A stretch of DNA of 64,000 bases, from NCBI GenBank assembly GCA_029204045.2, contig JAQNDB010000309.1, forward strand, positions 1 to 64,000. The letters run 5' to 3'. Below the pieces are notes generated by a model that saw only the letters and a program-made list of their open reading frames with translations, did not search any database and was not told the origin of the DNA. Positions 34,501-43,367 of the stretch are shown piece by piece; positions within the stretch are counted from its first letter, which is position 1, and every line of letters begins with the position of its first letter. Position numbers and translations under genes: made by a program. The stretch comes from Tillandsia leiboldiana (taxonomy: Eukaryota > Streptophyta > Magnoliopsida > Poales > Bromeliaceae).

Positions 34501-34623
34501 ACCAAAGCTCACCGGGTCCATCTGTGGCATCCCTTTGATGCACCATGGGCCAGATACACCATCAACAGGTGTTTGCACAGTGGATTCATGGGAAAAAGCT
34601 GTAAGGAGTTTAGGGGCCCTACA
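31576..34623 (-). repeat. Tekay LTR of the composite (3048 bp)
   Basis: On the minus strand it starts TGTAGGGCCCC after the PPT (34624-34634) and ends CCCGGGGCGTGACA at 31576. It is the same family as the TK2 LTR (49904-53155). GC-rich U3 at 33680-34620 with several CACGTGGC motifs, weak TATTTAAA at about 33597-33604, and the leader block at 33427-33480. The open frames at 33529-34369 are GC-driven and have no similarity. There is only one Tekay LTR in the composite. Confidence 0.88.
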
Positions 34624-34682
34624 TCCTCCCCCACTAAAAAAAAGTTTTGTCCCCGAAACAAAGAAAACAGAAGAGACGTACC

Positions 34683-36150
34683 TCAAATGGAAGTCTCGAA
34701 CAAAAAGGGGTAGGCATCTCTCATCTCTGTCTCCAGCTCCCAAGTGGCCTCTCGCTCCTCGTGATTGCTCCACAGGATCTTCACATACGGAATGGCCCGA
34801 TTGCGCAATTCCCTCACCTCACGAGCAAGAATTCGCAACGGGCGCTCCTCGTAGACCAAGTCCTCGCCGATCTCCAAAGGAGTGAAGTCAATCACATGCG
34901 ACGGGTCAAAAACATATCTCCTCAGAGCTGAGACATGGAAGACATCATGAACTCCGGCCAGGCGCGGGGGTAAAGCAACTCTGTATGCCACAGGACCAAC
35001 TCTGTCAAGTACCTCAAAGGGTCCAATAAAGCGGGGACTGAGCTTTCCCCGTACTCCAAATCTCCGGACCCCTTTCGAGGGCGAGACCTTCAAAAAGACA
35101 TGATCACCAATCTGAAACTCCAGGTCTCGCCGTCGAGTGTCGGCGTAGCTCCTCTGACGACTCTGGGCTGTCACAAGGTGTCGGCGAATGACTCTGACCT
35201 TTTCCTCAGCCTCCAAAAGCAAATCCGGTCCTAAAGTCCTTCTCTCACCCACGTCACTCCAAAATAGGGGAGACCGACACTTGCGTCCATACAACGCCTC
35301 AAACGGAGCCATCTGGATGCTCGCCTGATAGCTGTTGTTATACGCGAACTCAACCAACGACAAGTGCCGGTACCACCCTCCTCCAAAATCCATAACGCAC
35401 GCTCTCAACATATCCTCGAGGGTCTGTATGGTGCGTTCTGACTGTCCATCGGTCTGTGGGTGGAAAGCGGTGCTAAACCTGAGCTGAGTCCCCAATGCAG
35501 AATGCAAACTCCCCCAAAAGCGTGATACGAATCTCGGGTCTCGATCTGACACAATCGAAGCAGGTATGCCGTGAAGCCTCACTATCTCATCCAGATATAA
35601 GATGCTCTGCTTTCACTTGCTGGCAAGTTAAACAATGAGCTACGAATCTCCCAATGTCCCGCTTCATCCCGGGCCACCAAAACTGTGCCTTGAGGTCCTT
35701 ATACATCTTAGTACCTCCAGAATGGATGGTATAAGGTGTAAAATGGGTCTCCCTCAAAATCTGATCTCTAATCTCCTGATCCATAGGCACACACACTCGG
35801 TTCCTGTACCGCAGTACTCCCGAGCTATCCACAGAAAAATCCCCTGTCTGATCCTCCTGAAGCTGCGTCCTGATCCTCATCAAGTGGGGGTCCTCACTCT
35901 GAGTGTCCCTGATCCTCTCCAACAGAGTGGGCTGCAAGACCATAGACATGAGTCTAGCAGAGACCCCAGGGGATACTACCTCCAACTGTAACCGCCTCAT
36001 CTGCTCGACCAACGGCGCCTGCTGCGAGATCAATAAGCTCAGACTCGTCCTCCTACTCAAAGCATCTGCCACGACATTGGCCTTGCCGGGATGGTAAAGG
36101 ATACTCAGATCGTAATCCTTTAACAACTCCAACCACCGGCGTTGCCTCAA
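34683..36150 (-). pseudogene. pol: Composite Tekay: RNase H end, integrase with deletion, chromodomain
   Basis: Continues gag-pol after a 1-nt deletion near 36150 (AACTTGAGG in TK2 against AATTGAGG here). It encodes the integrase HHCC finger (HFTPYTIHSGG to CLTCQQVKAEH). About 194 bp of the integrase core are missing at about 35609 relative to TK2 (including the first catalytic Asp, the D of DRLTKSAHF). The frame then resumes in another phase with SIVSDRDPRFVS, FHPQTDGQSERT and a C-terminal chromodomain-like stretch (IPYVKILWSNHEEREATWEL). Non-functional as it stands. The missing piece has a counterpart at 39707-39838. Confidence 0.88.
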
Positions 36151-39100
36151 TTCAGCTCCTTTTGGGTGAACAGATATTTCAAGCTCTTGTGATCAGTATA
36201 TATCTCGCAATGCTCTCCATACAAATAATGCCGCCACAGCTTCAGAGCAAACACCACCGCTGCCAACTCCAGATCATGAGTAGGGTAATTTTTCTCATAG
36301 TCCTTCAATTGCCGCGAAGCATAGGCAATTACCCTACCATGCTGCATCAACACACACCCCAGACCACTATGTGAGGCATCACTGTAGATCACAAATCCTT
36401 CCCCCATAACTGGGAGGGCAAGGATTGGAGCGGTCATTAACCTCTGCTTCAGCTCCTCAAAACAGCTCTGGCAAGTCTCGCTCCAAACAAACTTAACCAC
36501 TTTTCTGGTCAGACGAGTGAGGGGAGAGGAAAGCTTCGCAAAGCCTTCCACAAAGCGCCGATAGTAGCCCGCCAATCCAAGAAAGCTCCGCACCTCGGTG
36601 ATAGTCGTCGGCCTCGGCCAATCTCTAATAGCATCCACCTTGGCCGGATCCACCGCCACTCCAGCAGCTGAAACCACATGACCCAGAAAGGCAACCTCCC
36701 GGAGCCAAAACTCGCATTTTTTGAACTTAGCATACAGCTTCTTCTCTCGCAGAAGCTGTAGCACGGTCCTCAAGTGCTCCTCGTGTTCCAGATCACTCCG
36801 GGAGTAGATCAAAATATCATCAATGAACACCACCACAAACCGATCCAAAAACGGCTGAAAAATCCTGTTCATCAAGTCCATGAATGCGGCAGGGGCATTA
36901 GTCAGCCCAAAAGGCATTACCGTGAACTCATAATGCCCGTACCGCGATCTGAAAGCCGTCTTGGAGATGTCCTCGGCCCTCACTCTAAGCTGGTGGTAAC
37001 CGGACTGCAGATCAACCTTCGAGAACACAGATGCTCCCTGTAACTGATCAAACAAATCATCTATCCGAGGGAGGGGATACTTGTTTCGGATGGTCACTTT
37101 GTTCAATTCCCTATAATCCACGCACAATCGGAGTGACCCATCCTTCTTCTTAACAAACAACACAGGCGCTCCCCACGGAGAAACACTGGGTCGGACGAAG
37201 CCCCTATCCAAAAGATCCTGAAGCTGGGCTTTCAACTCCCTTAACTCGGCTGGCGCCATCCTATAGGGTGCCTTTGAGATTGGTGCAGTCCCAGGGACCA
37301 CATCAATCACGAACTCAATCTCCCTCTCCGGCGGCATCGTCGTCAGCTCTGGGGGAAACACATCTGGGAACTCTCGGACAATAGGGATATCCTCGAGTCC
37401 CAGTGCCGCCGTAGGCACCTCCACAACCGTGGCCAAAAAGGCAGTACAACCTCTGCTCAACATCCTCCTAGCCCTCGCCGAGGAAATGGTCGCTGCGAAT
37501 AGCGTGCTCTGGCAGCCTCCGAAGATGAACTCCTCCTGTCCTGGCTCGCGAAGAGTCACCGTCCTCTCTCTGCAGTCGATAGTGGCGGAGTACCGTGATA
37601 GCCAATCCATCCCCAACACCAAGTCAAAATCATGGAGCTGCTGCAAGACAAGCAAGTCTGCAGGCAATATCCAAGGCCCCAACTGTACCGGGCATGCCAC
37701 ACAATGCTCCTCGACATGCAAAATATGATCGGGAATCCGCACCTCTAATGCATGTGACAAGGACTCTAACTCTAAACCATGCAGGGATGCAAATGCTCGA
37801 CTAATGAAAGAATGAGATGCTCCAGTGTCGAATAAAGTACGAGTCCGAATACCAAAGAGTAGAATAATACCTGCCACCACCTGGTCTGCCGCTGGAGAAT
37901 CCGCCAACTGGGCGGCATACACCCGCCCGCTCGGTGCTGGGGGTCGAGAATCCACAGGGTAAGAAGTGGACGGCCTGCTCGCTGGAGCATAAGGCCGCTG
38001 AGCTGGTGGTCGCTGCTGCTGAGGGGGATATGGAACCGATGCCGAAGAAGGTGCCGAGGAAGTAGTAAGGGGGCAGGTAGCTCGCACATGCCCTGGCTGT
38101 CCACATCGGAAGCATCGTCCCCATCTCTGGTCACATGTATCTGACGGGTGCTGCCCCCTGCAGAAAACACACCTATCTGATGGCCGGATATGCCTCGACT
38201 GCTGCTGCTGCTGCCTCGAGGACTGCTGCTGAGATCTCTGCGGCCTCTGCTGCGATCTCTGCTGCTGGTGCTGCTGCTGATGCTGCTGCGGTCTCTGGGG
38301 TCCACCAGGCCCTCTCCTCTCAGATCGCCCACGGCCATAAGACTGGGACTGCGGCGGCCGTGGCGGTCTCCATGAGCTGGCCTGTCCCCCGTCCTCTGGG
38401 GCTGGTCGCTTCCTGTCGGAACTCTGCGCGACAGCGGCCCTCTGTCTGGCCACCACCTGATCACCTCTCTCCACCCACTGTGCATGCTCTGCGGCTGCCT
38501 CCAGAGTCTGAAATCTCTGAGCATGCACTAGTGTGTAAATCTCTGGACGGAGGCCTCCCTCGAACAACTCAACCTGGTGTGGGCCGTCACAAGCGACGAA
38601 GGGCACACAGTTCAGCAATTCCATGAACTCCTGAAAATAGAGATGGGCCGATCGATCGCCCTGCTGAAGATTCTTCAAGTCGTCCTCCAACTTCTTCTTC
38701 ACACTGGTAGAAAAATAGGTGTCCAACACCATCCGTTTGAACTCCTCCCAAGGCAACTGCCGAGTAATCCGGAACTCCAGTGGCTCTACCCGCTGCCACC
38801 AAAAATCAGCATCTCCGTCCAAACAGTGCACCGCCATGTGCACTCGGTACCTCGGGTCGATGAAGAAGTCCCGAAAAAGCTTCTCCATCGCAGAAAGCCA
38901 TCTCCCAACAGCCCGGGGCTGAGCATCCCGCCCCGAGAATCTAGGTGGTCCCCGCTTGACAAACGTAGAGAGTTTGTCAGCAAAATCCCGCTCCTCCTCC
39001 GCAGTCAAAGGCTGAATAGCTCCAGGAGCCCCGCTACTCGAAGATGGTGCCAACCGCACAAAAGGTGCAACAAGAGGCACAGGGGCCTCAGGAAGAGCTG

Positions 39101-39275
39101 GGGGTGGTGCCTCCCTCCGAGCGAGCAGCTGCTCAATCCTCTGCTCCTGGCGGCGCTGACCCTCCGCCAACTGGGCCACCAAGGCCCTCAACTCAGAAGC
39201 ACCAGGCGATGTGAGACTCGTCTCGCTAGCCTTAGCCGACCTTGTGAGGAGCTGCACTCCACTCACAACGGTCAT
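36147..39275 (-). CDS. gag-pol: Composite Tekay: Gag, protease, RT and RNase H (1042 aa)
   Basis: Open from 39275 to a stop at 36147. Residues 1-26 (start MTVVSGVQLLTRSAK) are translated Cassandra leader. From about residue 27 comes the Tekay Gag (GPPRFSGR near 110, FFIDPRYRVHMAVHCLDGDA near 140), a Gln/Arg-rich linker, the CCHC knuckle CFRCGQPGHVRATC near 385, the protease FDTGASHSF near 475, RT (LRLCVDYRELN, GYHQLRV, VVVFIDDILIYS) at about 690-850, and RNase H (VIYSDASHSGLGCV) from about 940. Only one frameshift at its end breaks it. The ATG is supplied by the TRIM sequence; whether the native Tekay start lay upstream is unknown. Confidence 0.9.
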   Translation of the reverse strand: MTVVSGVQLLTRSAKASETSLTSPGASELRALVAQLAEGQRRQEQRIEQLLARREAPPPALPEAPVPLVAPFVRLAPSSSSGAPGAIQPLTAEEERDFADKLSTFVKRGPPRFSGRDAQPRAVGRWLSAMEKLFRDFFIDPRYRVHMAVHCLDGDADFWWQRVEPLEFRITRQLPWEEFKRMVLDTYFSTSVKKKLEDDLKNLQQGDRSAHLYFQEFMELLNCVPFVACDGPHQVELFEGGLRPEIYTLVHAQRFQTLEAAAEHAQWVERGDQVVARQRAAVAQSSDRKRPAPEDGGQASSWRPPRPPQSQSYGRGRSERRGPGGPQRPQQHQQQHQQQRSQQRPQRSQQQSSRQQQQQSRHIRPSDRCVFCRGQHPSDTCDQRWGRCFRCGQPGHVRATCPLTTSSAPSSASVPYPPQQQRPPAQRPYAPASRPSTSYPVDSRPPAPSGRVYAAQLADSPAADQVVAGIILLFGIRTRTLFDTGASHSFISRAFASLHGLELESLSHALEVRIPDHILHVEEHCVACPVQLGPWILPADLLVLQQLHDFDLVLGMDWLSRYSATIDCRERTVTLREPGQEEFIFGGCQSTLFAATISSARARRMLSRGCTAFLATVVEVPTAALGLEDIPIVREFPDVFPPELTTMPPEREIEFVIDVVPGTAPISKAPYRMAPAELRELKAQLQDLLDRGFVRPSVSPWGAPVLFVKKKDGSLRLCVDYRELNKVTIRNKYPLPRIDDLFDQLQGASVFSKVDLQSGYHQLRVRAEDISKTAFRSRYGHYEFTVMPFGLTNAPAAFMDLMNRIFQPFLDRFVVVFIDDILIYSRSDLEHEEHLRTVLQLLREKKLYAKFKKCEFWLREVAFLGHVVSAAGVAVDPAKVDAIRDWPRPTTITEVRSFLGLAGYYRRFVEGFAKLSSPLTRLTRKVVKFVWSETCQSCFEELKQRLMTAPILALPVMGEGFVIYSDASHSGLGCVLMQHGRVIAYASRQLKDYEKNYPTHDLELAAVVFALKLWRHYLYGEHCEIYTDHKSLKYLFTQKELN

Positions 39276-39367
39276 TAGCCGGGGAGCCTCACTCTACCCG
39301 CTATATAACCCTGGCTCAGCCGAGACTCATCTCACATTTCCGGCTGGTGAATGGCTCTGATACCAAC
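39180..39367 (-). mobile_element. Cassandra-like leader fused to Tekay gag
   Basis: Minus strand: primer site TGGTATCAGAGC beside the LTR, then TRIM leader down to about 39198 (AGCACCAGGCG on the plus strand), where Tekay gag sequence begins. The last 78 bp are coding for the Gag N-terminus. It matches 31272-31442 almost base for base. Confidence 0.88.
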
Positions 39368-39706
39368 TGTGACGCCCCACTTCCCAGGGGGTCACCCATC
39401 CTAGAACTACTCTAGCTCTAGCACGCTTAACTCTCATGTTCCTCTTGGATTTTGTTACCATCCAAAATGCTATAGCCGGGTTAGAGATTTAGTCCTATTA
39501 TATCATTTATATATAGGACTAATCCAAATTCCGGGGGTGTCGGAATTTGGATTAGTCCTATATATAAATGATATAATAGGACTAAATCTCTAACCCGGCT
39601 ATAGCATTTTGGATGGTAACAAAATCCAAGAGGAACATGAGAGTTAAGCGTGCTAGAGCTAGAGTAGTTCTAGGATGGGTGACCCCCTGGGTAGTGGGGC
39701 GTCACA
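39368..39706. repeat. Head-to-head Cassandra LTRs forming a palindrome
   Basis: A minus-strand LTR (39368-39541, lacking 3 bases of its U3 end) directly abuts a plus-strand LTR (39542-39706, lacking 12 bases of its U3 end). The two arms of about 165 bp are nearly perfect inverted copies with almost no spacer. Both contain the 5S-derived segment. Confidence 0.9.
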
Positions 39707-39838
39707 GTGGATTTCGTCGCTGGATTGCCGAGGGCGCAGAGCGGGGCTGATGCGATCTGGGTTATTGTTGACAGACTCACCAAGTCGGCGCACTTCTTAC
39801 CGGTTCAGATGACCTGGTCACTGGAGCGTTTGGCACAG
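39707..39838 (+). pseudogene. Captured Tekay integrase fragment (about 132 bp)
   Basis: Encodes DFVAGLPRAQSGADAIWVIV and DRLTKSAHFLPVQMTW, matching TK2 at about 48807-48938. It lies between the Cassandra LTR end and the Cassandra primer site, with CACAG at both edges (39702-39707 area and 39834-39838). It cannot function alone. Confidence 0.88.
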
Positions 39839-40059
39839 TTGGTATCAGAGACATTCACCAGCCGGAAATGTGAGATGAGTCTCGGCTGAGCCAGGGTTAT
39901 ATAGCGGGTAGAGTGAGGCTCCCCGGCTAATGACCGTTGTGAGTGGAGTGCAGCTCCTCACAAGGTCGGCTAAGGCTAGCGAGACGAGTCTCACATCGCC
40001 TGGTGCTTGTGAGTGTGCTTGAGCCTGACGTGGACGTCAGGGCTTAAAGGGGGGAAGAA
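39839..40059 (+). mobile_element. Cassandra-like internal region, right arm
   Basis: Begins at TTGGTATCAGAG (primer site, with A in place of C at its last base), then the same leader as 57979-58198, ending in the PPT AAAGGGGGGAAGAA at 40046-40059. Confidence 0.9.
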
Positions 40060-40236
40060 TGTGACACCCCCGGAATTTGGATTAGTCCTATATATAAATG
40101 ATATAATAGGACTAAATCTCTAACCCGGCTATAGCATTTTGGATGGTAACAAAATCCAAGAGGAACATGAGAGTTAAGCGTGCTAGAGCTAGAGTAGTTC
40201 TAGGATGGGTGACCCCCTGGGAAGTGGGGCGTCACA
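40060..40236 (+). repeat. Cassandra-like 5S LTR, right end of composite (177 bp)
   Basis: TGTGACACCCCC to GGGGCGTCACA, complete, followed by TGGAG (40237-40241). It contains the 5S-derived control-region segment in plus orientation. Confidence 0.93.
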
Positions 40237-40649
40237 TGGAGTCTTAAAGTGATGCAATTCCTGCAAAACAAAACTCCAAACAAAATCAAACGTTAGTCGT
40301 TAGAAGTTAAAATCCTACATTTGATTCGTCTTCCATTTGGTTCTTTTGTTTTTCCAGCTTTTGTTTTGTGGCTCTTTCAATCTGTTCTTTATCTCCCCCT
40401 ATCTTGAGCATCCAAGAGCATCCATGTTCTCCCCCTGTCTTGAGCATCTATATCCTCCCCCTTTTTATGATATGTCCATCATTTCCGTTATTTCCGTTCT
40501 CCCCCTTTTTGTCACAAATTGTCAAACGGTTAATATAAACAAAAAGTAAAAATACTAGGAGGATAAGTTCTTAGTTACAAGACTATTAGAGTTCTTGTTC
40601 ATCACAACGTGAAAGGAAACTGAAAACCAAAAACAAGAAGGAAAAGAGA
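40237..40649 (-). mobile_element. SV3 3' region with repeated polypurine tracts
   Basis: After the TSD, SV3 resumes. The minus strand shows four tracts of the GGGGGAG type (near 40391-40400, 40428-40437, 40455-40465 and 40498-40508) in addition to the final PPT at 30849-30860. Repeated PPTs are a Sirevirus trait. No coding sequence. Confidence 0.8.
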
Positions 40650-42017
40650 TCACTCATCCTCATTTGAATCATCATCATCATCATCATGTGATGTTGGACC
40701 ATGCGATGTACTCGGTGCAGTTGCTCCAGTGACCACATCATCATGTTTGCACCCAAGGATATCGAAGATTTTCTTTAAACCATCCTCAAGTTTCTTGAAG
40801 CCTAGCTCCATCCTTTGCTCCATCCTTTGCTTTAATGAACGAACATCCCGATGCAAGGTTTGAAGAGTTATGACCTCATCTGGTTCAGGAGATTCTTGAC
40901 GAGGTGGTGCACTCACTGTCGCTTCACTTGCATAGGCTTTTGTATGCCCAAATGTCTTCAAAGTGCTGATTGACTTGGCTAAAGTGATTCCATCAATTGC
41001 CCCTAAGCCATAATCATATTTGGCACAAGAAATGTCAACTCCGTGATCTTCCAGAATACTAGTAATCAAGATTGGATACGGTAGAAGGTCACGTTGCCTT
41101 GATCCTTCAATGACATGTACCATTTGCTGCCAAATGAGAAATGGAATGTTTGTGTTAATTCCATTTGCACTTTCCGGGTGACCGAGGAAAAAGAGAAGTA
41201 ACAATCGATCCCATCGAATCCTTTTGGTCCCCAGTGTGGGCAATAGGTTGTAGCATACAATTAAGGACAAAATATGATACTCTGGTTTTAGGTCCTTTGA
41301 TTCAACATATGATCTGTTCGTGCGCGTCCCTGTCTTGCAAATAGAGTCCACAACCATATCCCAATGGGTATCATGTTGGAAATTACCCTCAGTGTAATAA
41401 AGACCAGAAGTGTCAACAGCTAATCCAAGGTTTGCACCAATTACTGCTGGAGTAATGTCAAACTTGACGTCTCTAACTGTTGTTTCAAAGACGAAAGCTC
41501 CGGTTTCATGGTCTTTTTGAAGTATGTTACCTCGCATGTAGAACTCCCTGATGATCTCCACACAAAAACCCATCTTAGGTTGAACTCTGCCAAGTGGCCG
41601 AATATGGCTTCGTTCCAAAAGCCTTGCAAAGTCTGGCACCTCACGACATAGCTCGTTAAAGTTCACGTGTCGCTCTCCAATGCATGTGCGGTTCGCAAAT
41701 CTGGCACGGCGTTTTGCACTCACATGCGGTTCACTTTCATCAACATTTGATCTCCGTTGAGAGCGCTCGCGTATTACCGGTCCACCGGTACTTCTACGCG
41801 AAGGAGAATCCGCACCCTTCTTTTTCCTTGAAGCCAAAGGTGCTTTCCCCTTTCCTTGAACTGATTCCTCTTCATATTCTGAGGAATGTTCAGATTCTGA
41901 GCTAGTTGAATCCTCGTAGCGTGATCGTTTGGTAGCCTTTTTCTTTCCAGAACCGCGACCACGTCCACTTCCAGTGGCCATCAAAACCACTAGTGCAAGA
42001 AGCCATGAAAATGCCAT
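40650..42017 (-). CDS. Sirevirus third ORF, putative plant transposon protein domain (455 aa)
   Basis: Encodes a basic Ser-rich N-terminal region (GRGRGSGKKKATKRSR, a probable nuclear signal), a central domain from about residue 110 to 370 that resembles the 'putative plant transposon protein' family (FNELCREVPDFARLLERS, VIGANLGLA, YNLLPT), a C-terminal coiled coil (LKQRMEQRMELGFKKLEDGL) and an Asp-rich tail. Two starts are possible: Met1 gives a hydrophobic leader (MAFSWLLALVVLM), Met13 gives a soluble protein. The position after pol in Sireviruses is often called env-like. The role is unknown. The frame is intact in a young element and has its own promoter-like region and leader intron. Confidence 0.75.
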   Translation of the reverse strand: MAFSWLLALVVLMATGSGRGRGSGKKKATKRSRYEDSTSSESEHSSEYEEESVQGKGKAPLASRKKKGADSPSRRSTGGPVIRERSQRRSNVDESEPHVSAKRRARFANRTCIGERHVNFNELCREVPDFARLLERSHIRPLGRVQPKMGFCVEIIREFYMRGNILQKDHETGAFVFETTVRDVKFDITPAVIGANLGLAVDTSGLYYTEGNFQHDTHWDMVVDSICKTGTRTNRSYVESKDLKPEYHILSLIVCYNLLPTLGTKRIRWDRLLLLFFLGHPESANGINTNIPFLIWQQMVHVIEGSRQRDLLPYPILITSILEDHGVDISCAKYDYGLGAIDGITLAKSISTLKTFGHTKAYASEATVSAPPRQESPEPDEVITLQTLHRDVRSLKQRMEQRMELGFKKLEDGLKKIFDILGCKHDDVVTGATAPSTSHGPTSHDDDDDDSNEDE

Positions 42018-42760
42018 TTCCTACAAAGAACACAATGCACTATGATTTGATCGTATAGGAAGGCTTAAACATCTCCAAGAAACATTCTAAACAAGTCACA
42101 ATTGATGTTTCATCATTTAAAAATCATTTACATTAAAAGCCCTAATTCTCAATTTCTTTTATGCTAAGAACATATGAAAAAGTTAGATTCAATCAAATAA
42201 GCATGGAAACATGAATCTAATTAGATAGAAAGCAACCATATATGTTCTAAACATGAATTAAGAGTGATTTAAGCAAGAGATTTCATTTAGAGTAAGGATC
42301 AACTCAAAAATCCCAAAATAAAACATCAAAACCTAAAAACTAGGGTTTTGAAACAAAAGTAAACAAGATTAATGAAGAAACTTACAAATCAAAGCAACAA
42401 ATCACTTGATCTTGATGAGAAACCCCTTAGAGATATTTTAGAGAGAGAGAGGGAGGGTTTTGAAGTGGGAGAGATGAAATAAAACAATGTAGTCTCGGAA
42501 TATAAGGAATCCCAGATCGCGTACCGGTACCAGAAGCCGCGTACCGGTACGCAGTGTAAAAGCCGAAAAGCCATCGTTCGGGATCCGGATTGACAGGCAG
42601 GGGGATCCGGATCCGCAATGTAGTTCCGGTACTAAAAGTGTAGTACCGGTACGCAAGTGAAAAACCAGAAAACATCACATTCGGGATCCGGATTGGATTT
42701 TCTAATCCGGATTGGATTTTCAGGTACTAAAAAGCAGGTACCGGAACAACAGAGCCAAAA
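42018..42760 (-). promoter_or_regulatory. Internal promoter-like region and leader intron for the third ORF
   Basis: Upstream of the ORF on the minus strand: CCGG palindromes of both kinds (42521-42550 GTACCGGTAC twice; GGATCCGGAT near 42580-42610; more to about 42715), a weak TATA (CTTATATT near 42500-42507), a CT-rich leader (42439-42470), a GTAAGT-type donor at 42385 and an acceptor TTCTTTGTAG at 42021, three bases before the ATG. The predicted intron is 365 nt. Splicing is inferred from signals only. Confidence 0.5.
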
Positions 42761-43208
42761 AGCAAAAATTTCTTGAAACAAATCCAAATTTTAGAAACTT
42801 TTCAAATACCGATTTGTATTCCATCAAGAAATCAATTTAAGTGCTTTAAACAGTGAATTCACATAGATGTCATTCAATCCAATTAATTTCACAAAATTAA
42901 AAAGATTTACTCCAAAATCATGAAAAATAAAGTTAAAACATTATAAACCGTTTTTCATGTTATATTCATCAAACACAAGTCATCAAAAATAATCTTGAGA
43001 TCCAAAGTCTATCAAGATGTAACGGATTTACAAAGATGACATACGGAGATTTCCAAACGACATCAATCTTGAATTCTACCCTTTCAAATTGAGATAATCA
43101 CTAAAATACCTAAGGGTGGCTCTTTGAGCATCTTTCAACTATCCCACCTTATACCAACCAGGAGATTGTTCAAAATATAAGAGTTTTGCATATAAATCTC
43201 CAAATGCT
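42761..43208 (-). mobile_element. SV3 non-coding spacer
   Basis: Conserved with SV1 and SV1a (for example the stretch at 43110-43165 matches 12010-12070 and 25449-25505 inverted). No reading frame or structure recognised. Confidence 0.7.
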
Positions 43209-43367
43209 TCAACTAAAGATTTTCTCATAAAATACTAACAAGCATCCATAACATGTGGTAGCTTCACACACAAACCGGACGACCGGGGTGGCAGCTCTTT
43301 CCAGCATGTGGTGGTAGTTTTCACACTCCTTTCGGATGTAACTCTTTCCACATCTTTTGCAAATCAT
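43209..43367 (-). CDS. Cys-rich micro-ORF, SV3 copy (52 aa)
   Basis: Starts MICKRCGKSYIRKECENYHH, then a 10-residue in-frame insertion relative to SV1, then the second CX2C pair (TTCYGC) and an extended tail. All five cysteines and both His are kept; other differences are silent or conservative (K/R, F/Y). A candidate zinc-binding microprotein, unsupported by any family I recognise. Confidence 0.4.
   Translation of the reverse strand: MICKRCGKSYIRKECENYHHMLERAATPVVRFVCEATTCYGCLLVFYEKIFS

Larger units (their letters stand above)
31044..40236. mobile_element. Composite of Cassandra-like TRIM arms and a Tekay element
   Basis: A 9193-bp insertion in SV3 bounded by TGGAG (31039-31043 and 40237-40241); removing it restores the SV3 sequence as seen in SV1 near 12765. 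From left: Cassandra LTR (-), leader (-), truncated Cassandra LTR (-), 11-nt stub, Tekay LTR (-), Tekay gag-pol (-), Cassandra leader (-), Cassandra LTR (-), Cassandra LTR (+), integrase piece (+), Cassandra leader (+), Cassandra LTR (+). The outer ends are both U5 ends (TGTGACGCCCC inward). A single integration of a rearranged cDNA fits best; this is inference. Confidence 0.85.

Noticed and set aside
31044..40236. Possibility that the inverted composite is a chimeric-read assembly artefact
   Set aside because: The two arms are not mirror copies (only one has gag-pol, the other an integrase piece), and a perfect 5-bp target duplication flanks the block. It still needs long-read confirmation.
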